Assembly (NCBI GenBank): GCA_047495785.1
Contig: JBLDXI010000036.1
Coordinates: forward strand, 1,054,001-1,118,000
Direction of reading: 5' to 3'
Length of the DNA: 64,000 nt
Source: Lepidodermella squamata
Lineage: Eukaryota > Gastrotricha
The translations under genes were made by a program, and so were the position numbers. Under the pieces are notes generated by a model. It was not told the origin of the DNA. It saw only the letters and a program-made list of their open reading frames with translations, and did not search any database. Of this stretch, positions 9,562 through 18,115 are shown in pieces; positions within the stretch are counted from its first letter, which is position 1; every line of letters begins with the position of its first letter.

Positions 9562-11979
9562 ATGGCCTATTCACGGCCTAATTCTCGAGGCCAGCCTCGA
9601 GGCTTAAATCATAATGTTAACGAAAGACATCTGAATCCGAACGATCACTACGATGACCGTTTCGCCCAAGTCGAAAGACGTCTCGAAAAAGTTGAAAAAA
9701 TGTCAGGTCAAGTATCATCGATCGAAGCTATGCTGACACAACTCATGTCGAAGCTACAACCCCAGGGTTCTACCGATCCACGAGACCGTCAGAACATCGG
9801 TCACCCCAATGTCTCGAACCACACTTTGAACCAACAAGCCCCAAGCCACGACCGTCAGAACAACAGGCAACCCATTGTCTTGAACAACGATTTGAACCAA
9901 CAAGCCCTAAGCAATGACTGGCAACATGACAGTTATGCCGAACACGTTGATAATGACTTTAACGATGGCTGGAGCTCGGACAACCACGGTCATAGTCGCC
10001 CTCAACGCCTAAGCCGAGAACAATATCAAGTTTCGACTAGCAACAAGTATGACGCCCTAGCAGGTCAAACTGATGATGCCACGATTCAGGAATTCCTGGA
10101 AAACCGAATCTTGGCTTCGGAGCATTTAGACCCTCGCAAGGTCCATGAAAAACCGCACCAAGATCGATCGAACCAAGCTTTCAATCGAAATAGTCGTCAA
10201 GCGGCTGGCTATAAGTCAGGTGACACATCTTTCCGCGAAGCTGATAGACCCGACCGTAAGTCGATCAGCAGTGGATCAAACGACTCCCGCGAAGAGATTG
10301 AAGGAAGAAGAGGCGAAAGTGCGCCCTTAGACGTCGGAAGCCCGAAAAACTTGCCGAAACCGGCCGGAGCAAAGAAACGAACGAAAGGCGGACCAGCATC
10401 GCCACCTGACCAGACCGACCCGAACGACAAGAAAAGAGCTAAGGCCAATGACGGGCTCGCAATCGTCCGTTGGACAGCTAAAAACTTTGGCAACTACCTA
10501 TTCGATTGGAGATGCATACACACTGACGAAGAATTCGAAGAAGCATGGGTTTGCGAAACGCAAAGTTACTACAATCAAGCAGGTAGTCCAGAAGACAAAC
10601 TGAAACTACTGTTTGGAGCCCCGAGTAACAGAGCTGCGAGCAATTTTTACCAAACCTTGCCTAAGCAAGGACAAATCGAAATCGTCACAGCTATTAACAG
10701 GCTAACCCCGGCTGAACAAGTGAGGATGCATATTGCGTTCGAGAGAGGAAACGGCGGGACAGCTCCGACTGAAGACCAGTACGTCGAAATCGCCCCAGGA
10801 GAGAAGGCCCGACTCACGAAATTCGTAGAAGACCTTAAGGCGGCAAGAACCGTGAACGAGCATGTCGACCCCGACTCCGACGAAGATGACATGGAAACTA
10901 ACGGCGAAGAAGCCGTATCGGAACAGGAAGAAGAAAGTGAAGATGAAGAAGAAGGAAAACGGAAAGAGCCCAAACCACCACGTCAGCCTATGGGTTGGTT
11001 CATCGATCGAGTACAAGGGTACACGAACAAAAGGGATATACTCGAAGAACTTGAGCGAATTGCACCAGATATCGAGTTGAAGCGAGTCAGCCGCTTGGAA
11101 AGAGGAGGCTTCTTCGTGCTCCCACTTGCCAAAGACCGCGAAAAGTGCGACAAAATATTCGCAGAGGGTAACGTGCCAAGTGATGCCTTCAAAGGCCAGA
11201 AGATTTCGATTCATCGTCCAGGCCTCCAAGGTCGTGTCATCAGCCCCGAAGAAGCGAAAAAGGTTGTTATCAAAAGCGTCGACCGAGAATTATCGATCGA
11301 AGATTTGAATTACTTCTTGGAAAAAGCCGGTTACCACCCGACTGAAATTTTCTGGCTCACACCGGAGGGCAAGCCAACAGGGCTTGTCAAAGCCGTCTTT
11401 GCAACGGAAGAAGAAGCGAAAAAACTGAAAGAAGCCGGAAGGATAAAGATGGCGTCTGTCGTGTACTACACAACCAGCTCCGCTCCCAAGCCGTCGGTAC
11501 CACAGTGCTTCCTCTGCAGAGCCTGGGGCCATGTGCAAGGTGCGTGTCAAGAAATGACCAACATGGGAAAAGATGCCGCAGAAACCGAAAAGGTCAATTC
11601 GCTTCGAGTCTGTGCTAAATGCGGTGAAAAAGGGCACCACCACTCAAGTTGCGTATCCGAAGCACCTAAGTGTATAAACTGCTCTGGTAATCACGCTGCC
11701 ACCTCAAAGCAGTGCGAGACCTACCTTGCAGCCCGCAAAAAACGAGACGAGGATACCAAGAGGGCCGAAGAAAGGTACTTTGGTAAATCATCCAAATCCT
11801 TCAAACCGGCACAGCCGCCAAAACAGAACCCCTGGGAAAACAAGGTGAAAATTGACCACTTGAAGGTCATCATGACTGTGATCGGCCAAGTCCTACCCAT
11901 GCTTCAAGAAAAGAAGTTGAACGAAAAGAAAATTTCTGAACTCGTCAAAAGCGCTCTAGGCCTACATATACGTTCATAG
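9562..11979 (+). CDS. LINE ORF1, gag-like zinc-knuckle protein
   Basis: 805 codons without interruption. The N-terminal ~150 residues are polar and rich in Asn, Gln and His with a short heptad-like stretch (VERRLEKVEKM), likely for oligomerisation. A very acidic segment lies near residues 440-465. The C-terminal third has three CCHC-type knuckles: CFLCRAWGHVQGAC, CAKCGEKGHHHSSC and CINCSGNHAATSKQC. This arrangement is typical of ORF1 of I/Jockey-like LINEs, where the protein packages element RNA. The ATG at 9562 follows the last upstream stop closely. Minus-strand frames across this region are shadows. Confidence 0.85.
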   Translation: MAYSRPNSRGQPRGLNHNVNERHLNPNDHYDDRFAQVERRLEKVEKMSGQVSSIEAMLTQLMSKLQPQGSTDPRDRQNIGHPNVSNHTLNQQAPSHDRQNNRQPIVLNNDLNQQALSNDWQHDSYAEHVDNDFNDGWSSDNHGHSRPQRLSREQYQVSTSNKYDALAGQTDDATIQEFLENRILASEHLDPRKVHEKPHQDRSNQAFNRNSRQAAGYKSGDTSFREADRPDRKSISSGSNDSREEIEGRRGESAPLDVGSPKNLPKPAGAKKRTKGGPASPPDQTDPNDKKRAKANDGLAIVRWTAKNFGNYLFDWRCIHTDEEFEEAWVCETQSYYNQAGSPEDKLKLLFGAPSNRAASNFYQTLPKQGQIEIVTAINRLTPAEQVRMHIAFERGNGGTAPTEDQYVEIAPGEKARLTKFVEDLKAARTVNEHVDPDSDEDDMETNGEEAVSEQEEESEDEEEGKRKEPKPPRQPMGWFIDRVQGYTNKRDILEELERIAPDIELKRVSRLERGGFFVLPLAKDREKCDKIFAEGNVPSDAFKGQKISIHRPGLQGRVISPEEAKKVVIKSVDRELSIEDLNYFLEKAGYHPTEIFWLTPEGKPTGLVKAVFATEEEAKKLKEAGRIKMASVVYYTTSSAPKPSVPQCFLCRAWGHVQGACQEMTNMGKDAAETEKVNSLRVCAKCGEKGHHHSSCVSEAPKCINCSGNHAATSKQCETYLAARKKRDEDTKRAEERYFGKSSKSFKPAQPPKQNPWENKVKIDHLKVIMTVIGQVLPMLQEKKLNEKKISELVKSALGLHIRS

Positions 11980-14759
11980 TCTGCCATATTAACGTCAACC
12001 ACCTGTCATATGCAAGGATCTGTGAACTCCGCCACCTCGCAGAAACCTTCAATTTAAAACTTATCTGTATTAACGAAACCTTCCTTAAGCCACATAATCA
12101 ATTCTATCTTACCGGTTACACGGTATACCGTCACGATCGAACGTCTGCTGATGGCGGCGGGGTCGCAATACTCGTTAGTAACGACCTAGTCGAACACGCC
12201 GAAAACCTCGGCGGCATTACGATCGACGGCTGCGAAATTCAAATGGCACGAATCAAGTTAGCAGGCGTAGCCTCAATCAAATTAGTCTCTGTATACTGCC
12301 CGCCAACGATACTGCTATCAGATGCGGCAATGGCTCACATAGCACCCGACGAAAACACGATCATCTGCGGCGACTTTAACGCACATGATCGTGCACTAGG
12401 TACAACAGGCAGGCCCGACGCAAGCGGTGCAAAACTAGTCAGCCATTTATTTAACTACAACCTTAAGCTGCTATCGCAAGGCGAGCATACTTACACAACT
12501 AGAAAAGGAAGGAAGGAATGCCTAGATCTGTTTATCGCCGGTGGCAAAGCTGCAAAACGTGCGACCGCAGTCGAAGTCCTACCGGATATCGGTTCGGACC
12601 ACTTACCAGTTGCCCTACACCTGCGTACCGACCTGAAGACACCTAGTAGCTTCCCCGAGCTCAGGCTGGACCTGAACCATATGAAAATCGAGCTGTTCTG
12701 TCAAGTGATCGAGCGCGATTGCAGTAAGCTGGATACGTCCGACCTGCATGTAGTCGCCGACATTGACAGAGCAGTCGAACAGCTCGAAACGATCATCACC
12801 AATGCTACCAACGCAACAACACCGAGATGCAGTGCCAGCAAACTCAAAGGCTGGCGTTTAACTGCTGAAATCTCAGAAGCAATCAAAGAAAGGCGGCGGG
12901 CGAGAAGAGCCTTGGAACGGTTCCGTACGGCAGTTTCGCGGAGCCGTTACAATGCTGCTTCGAAAAAGGTTAGATACCTCATCGCCAAAGAAAGATCGGA
13001 CAGATTCAAGCGTCGTTGCACGGAACTGTCAAAGATGTTGCATGACAAGCCAAGACTCTTCTGGAAGGAATTCAACAATCTTGCCAACAACTCGATCGCT
13101 TCGAACCAGCGGCAGTACCCGCCGATCACTAACGACCAGGGCCTCGAAACCTACACCAATACAGGCAAAGCCAAGATCTTCGCCGACCATCTCGAAAATG
13201 TCTGGAAAACGCCTAGCGACCCCAGTTTCTGCAAGGGAACGGAGGAGCTTGTCGAGAGAACCCTGAAAAACCGCAACAGCGAAATCGGACGTCCCGTCAA
13301 TCCAAGGCGTGATAGGTCCGGCCGCTGGACCGTGAAGCCGGGTGAAGTCATAGCGACAGTAAAGAAGCTTAAAAGCACGGCGCCGGGCGAGGACGGCATT
13401 CTCAATGCGGTTCTGAAAAGAGCACCTGATGCCTTCTGGGAGAAAGCTACTGATATTTTTAACGCCTGCCTACGGTACAGCCATATGCCTGCCAGGTGGA
13501 AGAAGGCCATCGTCGTGCTCATTCCGAAAGAAGGGAAGGACTGGCGAACACCAAAGGGCTACCGCCCGATCAGCCTCCTCAACTGCATCGGGAAAATACT
13601 TGAGCGCCTAGTCGCAAGGCGGGTGCTTGAGGAAATGCGCGAGCGAAAAATCATGCCGCTAACCCAGTCGGCCTTTCAGAACCGTCATTCGGTTGAAGAT
13701 CATCGATACCGCATCGTTCAACTTGCTGTCACCGGCTTGTTAAACCATGAAGAAACGTACGTCTCCTGCCTCGACATCGAGGGTGCCTTCGACCGCATCT
13801 GGCAGCGGGCAGTAATCTATAAACTGCTTAATTTCGGCTTCCCCGACATCGCAACGGCATGGATCGCGGACTTCCTCACTGACCGCGAATTCAGCTGCCG
13901 GGTAGGCAACGACCATAGTAGTGTAAGGCAGATCACCGGCGGTGTTCCGCAAGGTTCACCGCTGAGCCCGATACTTTACGTACTATATACGGCCGACCTA
14001 CCTCGGGAACTACCGAAATCAGTAGCCAACTGCCTTTTCGCCGACGACGTGGCTTTAATATCGAAAAATAAGAAAGGCGAGGTTGCCCGCGACAATCTGA
14101 ACGATGGCATGTCGAAGGTTTCGGCATACTTCAAAAAATGGCGCCTCAAAGCGAACGCCGGGAAGAGCCAAGCGATTCGAATTTCGAATAAGTCAAAACC
14201 GCCCGGGTCAGCCATTAAATTGGATGACACCGAGTTGAAGTGGCACAACGAGGTGAAATACCTGGGCGTGACTATTGACTCGAAGCTGCTATTCAAAAAG
14301 CAAATCGACTTGGCTATCGCGAAGGCGGCACAACGAATCACGGCACTGCACGCTGTGTGCCGAAGAAGTTACGGTCTCAACAAAGAAGCAGCCGTAACAG
14401 TGTATAAAGCGTACATTAGGAGCGTTCTAATCTTTGGCAGCCCGGCCTGGGTCGGTATCGACAACGGGCTCTGGCAAAAGCTCGAGGTCATTCAGAACCA
14501 GGCGCTCCGAATCGCCATGCGCCTTCCGCCTTGGCACAACACCGACGATCTCCGAAAAAGGGCTGGCATCGAGTCAATTCGAGACCATGCCACCAGGCTT
14601 GCAACAAACTGGTTGAACCGATCGTTGCAATACAACAACCTGGACGGACAAGAAAGTGCTATCCTAATGCGCAAACCAGTGGATGAACGAGTGTATCGAC
14701 ACTCGAAACGACCGCCTCTTTCAGCCATGCGGCTAGTACTAGATGGTCGACGTCCGTAA
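11940..14759 (+). CDS. LINE ORF2, endonuclease-reverse transcriptase
   Basis: The frame opens after a TGA at 11937 and runs to 14759 (939 codons). The first in-frame ATG is at 12243, but the essential endonuclease N-terminus lies upstream of it: CHINVNHL (catalytic Asn region), ELRHLAE, CINETF (catalytic Glu) and GYTVYRHDR. GDFNAH and GSDHLPV follow. The reverse transcriptase shows YRPISLLNCIGKILE, QSAFQNRHS, GGVPQGSPLSP and the catalytic FADD. After it come WRLKANAGKSQ, YLGVTID and the FGSPAW...QNQALRI region usual in Jockey/CR1-like ORF2. The frame is -1 relative to ORF1 and overlaps its last 40 nt, so translation must start by frameshift, reinitiation or a non-AUG codon. Confidence 0.85.
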   Translation, partial: TRQKRSRPTYTFIVCHINVNHLSYARICELRHLAETFNLKLICINETFLKPHNQFYLTGYTVYRHDRTSADGGGVAILVSNDLVEHAENLGGITIDGCEIQMARIKLAGVASIKLVSVYCPPTILLSDAAMAHIAPDENTIICGDFNAHDRALGTTGRPDASGAKLVSHLFNYNLKLLSQGEHTYTTRKGRKECLDLFIAGGKAAKRATAVEVLPDIGSDHLPVALHLRTDLKTPSSFPELRLDLNHMKIELFCQVIERDCSKLDTSDLHVVADIDRAVEQLETIITNATNATTPRCSASKLKGWRLTAEISEAIKERRRARRALERFRTAVSRSRYNAASKKVRYLIAKERSDRFKRRCTELSKMLHDKPRLFWKEFNNLANNSIASNQRQYPPITNDQGLETYTNTGKAKIFADHLENVWKTPSDPSFCKGTEELVERTLKNRNSEIGRPVNPRRDRSGRWTVKPGEVIATVKKLKSTAPGEDGILNAVLKRAPDAFWEKATDIFNACLRYSHMPARWKKAIVVLIPKEGKDWRTPKGYRPISLLNCIGKILERLVARRVLEEMRERKIMPLTQSAFQNRHSVEDHRYRIVQLAVTGLLNHEETYVSCLDIEGAFDRIWQRAVIYKLLNFGFPDIATAWIADFLTDREFSCRVGNDHSSVRQITGGVPQGSPLSPILYVLYTADLPRELPKSVANCLFADDVALISKNKKGEVARDNLNDGMSKVSAYFKKWRLKANAGKSQAIRISNKSKPPGSAIKLDDTELKWHNEVKYLGVTIDSKLLFKKQIDLAIAKAAQRITALHAVCRRSYGLNKEAAVTVYKAYIRSVLIFGSPAWVGIDNGLWQKLEVIQNQALRIAMRLPPWHNTDDLRKRAGIESIRDHATRLATNWLNRSLQYNNLDGQESAILMRKPVDERVYRHSKRPPLSAMRLVLDGRRP

Positions 14760-15646
14760 TTAACACTAGTTTACTTTTTATATAAACAACACTAGCTTGT
14801 TCAACCAGCGAACACCCAAGCATGACGGGGTTTCTCACAGGCCCGGCCCTCTGTTTGGGTGGTTTTACTAAGCCACTAGTTTTCTCTGTCCGGTCAGATC
14901 TGCTCAAGCCCGTACCCCAGCACTCCGTTTCGTGATGATGGGGCGGGGGCCTTAGGCAAGCCCACTCGGCGTGGATCTGACAAACTTTTTATTTTTCGGA
15001 CTGGATCCATCCACTTTCGTACCCTTGCACTCCGTTTCGTGATGCTTGGGCGGGGCCTTAAGAAAGCCCACTCGTTTCGTGGCTCTGGATCCGGTTTCGA
15101 GATCGTTGACCAGTCTAGGTTACAATCCCTGGATGCCCGGCCCTGGATGATCTGCTTTCAGAGCATCCAGCGACGACCCTAAAAAGTCCGCTGGCGCCAG
15201 GTCGAATGTGCTAAGGACGACTCGGATGATACGGTCAGGTTTTATTATTTGATTGATATTTTAGCCTATCTGCAATTTACATTTTTACGCTGGATTCGGA
15301 ACCATGTGAGTCATGACTAAGATTTTTGCTTTATTTTTATATCGAATAAGTAGTACTTCAGCTCTTTATTTTTCGGTAAGGAATGTATGAGGGTGCCCAC
15401 TTAGACGGTTAAGGCCTGATTTTCTTTTTTCGCAACACACTTTTAACACGCAACGGACGTCGAAAATTCAAAAATATATGGTTAAGGACAGTAAATTTGG
15501 CAGGGCGAAAGCCTGGATGATGAGTACGCACGTCTGATAACATTATGTTTCAGGCCAGTCTGTGATCCCCCGATTGCAGTGGCGCTGTAGGGGCCTACTT
15601 GTGGCCCGATCGGCGTGGTTTCTGAGCCAAATGCCCCAGTAAGTTA

Positions 15647-15666
15647 GGGGGGGGGGGGGGGGGGGG
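15647..15666. repeat. Homopolymer of 20 G
   Basis: An uninterrupted G run inside the carrier element downstream of the LINE; prone to slippage and G-quadruplex formation, and a likely place for assembly length error. Confidence 0.9.
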
Positions 15667-16514
15667 AAAGTGATACCATGCACCTAGGACTCCAGGTACT
15701 CGTTAGCCGAGACGGGCACCTGGCATCCTGGAATCCTGGATGCCAATGGAATGCCTTGGATGTGGGTTTCTTTATGGGCATTGGCAAATCAAGATCGGTT
15801 ATAAAAATATATAATTTTTAAGAAAACAAAAAATCTTAATTAATATAAATTAATAAAATAAATCGCAATTTTATTAATTAAAAGTTATTTTAATTGAATT
15901 CATGGGCATCGATTTTAAAAGATAAAAAACCCGTGAATTCAATTGTTTTCAAAAAATCCATGAATTAGGGTACCCCCAGGCCATGAATTCATGGAAGTTA
16001 GAAACTAATAATAAGCCAAAATTGCCACATGAATTCATGGGTTTTTTTTTCCCGTGTACGACATCTCATTTTCCTCCAAGCAAGAACGACAAGTCATATC
16101 ATTTGTAACAATCATTCTTCAGTTGTTATTCCATCGTGTCTGTTGGAGCCTTAGAGTCGAATGGTAAATGTACTTCCCCTGCTTATCACTCATTTATTCC
16201 AACTCAAAATATGGCATCATAGCCGTTGGAGCCGCCACGACTACTGACAAGCAAGCGACCCATCAAACTAACACTAAATGCCTACGTCTCATATGTCGCG
16301 TTGGTAAAGTATATAAGCTTTCCCTGAATGCTCATCTAGCCTTGTAACTATATTTTGCCATTGTAGCGGACTAAGAAGTACTCCTGCAAAATGAGAAGAC
16401 ATTAAGTCGGACGTAGATGAGGTTGATGGAGTGGCAGAACTTCGACGAAATGTAATTCATATTCGTGACATTAATTATGAAATCTATGCTGTTCAATCTA
16501 TGATGAAGAAATTA

Positions 16515-16922
16515 TACTGTAATCCATGTACTTCAAACCTGTACATATAATTTCGGTGGATTTGAATTCGGTTTGCGAGTAGCTCCTGAGAAAAAAAATC
16601 GAAATTAGTCACTTGAAAATGTATTTGAGAGCTTCAATTTCGTGTTTTTACATGCTTTGAGCGGATAATCCCTGCTTTAGCATCGTCAATATCTGTTGCT
16701 ACCAATATCCTTACTACCTAAAATAGCGGGAAACACAATTTTGGCATTTACCATACATTTTACCCTACTTTACCATAATACAGCTGTATTGTAGAAGCGA
16801 TCAATAAATTAACAGAATTTATTTTCGGTGATCTTGAATTCGGGGCTTCCTCAAAAACACCGAATTCAAACCGAATCAAACCGAAAATTAGTGACCACCG
16901 AAAATTAGTAGATATACAGTAT
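16515..16922. mobile_element. Imperfect inverted-repeat element interrupting the pseudogene 3' region
   Basis: The left end CTGTACATATAATTTCGGTGG pairs with the complement of CCACCGAAAATTAGTAGATA-TACAG at the right; internal copies of TTCGGTTTGATTCGG-like text add further pairing. The homology between the pseudogene and the 37345-37500 region stops at its left edge. The boundaries are good to about 20 bp. Confidence 0.5.
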
Positions 16923-17288
16923 TGAAAATCAGGATATAAATGTGATTTAGGAAAACAATTCGCATCGCGTTCGTTCCTAAAAGTTATTTACGAAGATCAC
17001 TTTTTCCCGCCGATAGTAAGCTGTTACTTCTCCGCCCATATATAAAGCAAAAAGGTCCAAAAACCCAACTTTAGTAAGTACAGTAACTACAGTAAGACGC
17101 GTTACTTTGAATAATTAATCAGTAACAAAAAATACCACAAATTGGTTGATTAATCTTGAAATTTCCAGCCGGAAACTGTTGGTCCAGATTTCACCTACAC
17201 TAAACTACAGTATAAAGGCCGCGGCGATTAATTTTCCTGATTTTTGAAAAAGAGGCAAAAAGTGCGGCGATTATTGTGCAGCTAGCGA

Positions 17289-17347
17289 CGACAAATTCTG
17301 GGTGAAACTAGCGCCGGGTGAAACCCAGAATTTGTCGGGGCTGGCGC
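17289..17347. repeat. Short hairpin
   Basis: CGACAAATTCTGGGT (17289-17303) and ACCCAGAATTTGTCG (17333-17347) form a perfect 15-bp stem with a 29-nt loop. Function unknown. Confidence 0.7.
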
Positions 17348-17749
17348 TGAATTAAGGCGAGGGCAGTTTATTCACGGTAGGCTCGAGGGCTAAGGATCTA
17401 AATGCAAGGATGAGGTGCACAGCTATAGAGTAGAAGTTTCTGGTAATGATGGCCGAACGTCAAATATCAATACCAGTTAATATTTTTGCGCCGAGGCATA
17501 ACTGGGATTAAATCGACCAAGTGACGTATGCGCCATGCGGGAGAATGATCGTTCATGGTCTTATGGCCGAAGCTATCGAAAGATAGTGAAGCTATGTATT
17601 TAATGTTGTCGGCCATAACATCGCCAGCTGCCAGGCAGCGTTGGCCGTGTAGCGTTCTAGGCGTTCGGTGTTCGGTGAAGATGTCTTCAATTGAGGGTGA
17701 GGGCACATCAGCCAGAAATGAAGTGCCAAAGGACTCAAAAATTCATCGC

Positions 17750-18115
17750 TGTAAATCGCTGTAAATTGCTGTCAATGTATTCTGCTGTATTTCACTGGAA
17801 ATCTTATGTTGACTTACACCCGTTTACAAACGCAATTTTATTGGTACCTTCCACTCAATTACACTGGGATTTATTCTCACCTTTACAGTGATTTACAGAC
17901 ACTCGTCGAGGCGCTGTAAATTCCTGTAAAAGCCCAGGAAGTGACAACTTCACAAGTTCTGCCATTTTTGCCTTACAGCAGTTTACACAGTCTTTGAAAT
18001 TCGAAGGCTACTGAAGAGCAAAAATGCCGAAAATGTGAAGTCTTCAGTCTCAGGGCTAATACAGGAATTTACAGTGCCTCGACCAGCGTCTGTAAATCGC
18101 TGTATAAGGTATAAA
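17750..18115. repeat. TTTACAG-rich inverted repeat
   Basis: Many copies of CTGTAAA/TTTACAG in both orientations; 17875-17928 pairs with 18060-18110 (GATTTACAGAC...GTCGAGGC-CTGTAAATTCCTG). The same motif family fills 23580-23790 and 29270-29700 around the Mutator-like element. No gene is supported here. Confidence 0.6.

Larger units (their letters stand above)
9400..15260 (+). mobile_element. Jockey-superfamily-like LINE, two ORFs
   Basis: Contains a gag-like ORF1 with three zinc knuckles and an ORF2 with an apurinic-type endonuclease and a reverse transcriptase; no RNase H is visible after the reverse transcriptase. GC content and codon use (many GCC, GAC, ACC codons) differ from the AT-rich flanks. 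The exact 5' and 3' ends cannot be fixed: there is no poly-A tail or clear target duplication, so the limits given are approximate. Both ORFs lack internal stops, which suggests a young copy. Confidence 0.7.
8916..16056. mobile_element. Inverted-repeat element with ATGAATTCAT subterminal repeats, carrying a LINE
   Basis: The outer ends are exact inverted repeats of 28 bp: CACGGG, nine A, CCCATGAATTCAT at the left and its complement at the right. Variants of CCATGAATTCATG recur inside both ends (8931-9065 and 15895-16040), a subterminal-repeat pattern like that of transposase-binding sites. The boundaries are confirmed by comparison with the uninterrupted paralogue at 36929. No target duplication is obvious. 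No transposase is seen outside the LINE frames, so the carrier is probably a non-autonomous DNA element into which the LINE later jumped. Confidence 0.75.
8858..16540 (+). pseudogene. Broken paralogue of the 75-aa cationic peptide gene, split by a 7.1-kb nested insertion
   Basis: 8858-8915 aligns with the first exon of the gene at 36929, and 16057-16500 with the rest of that gene: its microexon AGTCGAATG, the exon with CAAGCGACCCATCAAAC, and the last exon with AAGTACTCCTGCAAAATGAG. It is dead in several ways. The ATG is GTG, one T is lost from the signal peptide so the frame hits TGA within eight codons, the first donor GT is changed (AAGCAAG where AAGTAAG is expected), and 7141 bp of transposon DNA (8916-16056) interrupts exon 1. 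The flanking coding text is otherwise well conserved, so inactivation looks recent. Confidence 0.85.

Noticed and set aside
10209-11643. Several minus-strand open frames opposite LINE ORF1
   Set aside because: They mirror the codon structure of ORF1, have no motifs, and the plus-strand ORF1 with three zinc knuckles explains the region.
8916-16056. 8-bp or 3-bp target duplication for the carrier element
   Set aside because: Flanks ACATG and TACGAC do not match each other; comparison with the paralogue suggests a small loss at the site instead.
17750-18115. Repeated CTGTAAA words considered as a CRISPR array
   Set aside because: Spacing is irregular, both orientations occur, and the DNA is eukaryotic with introns.
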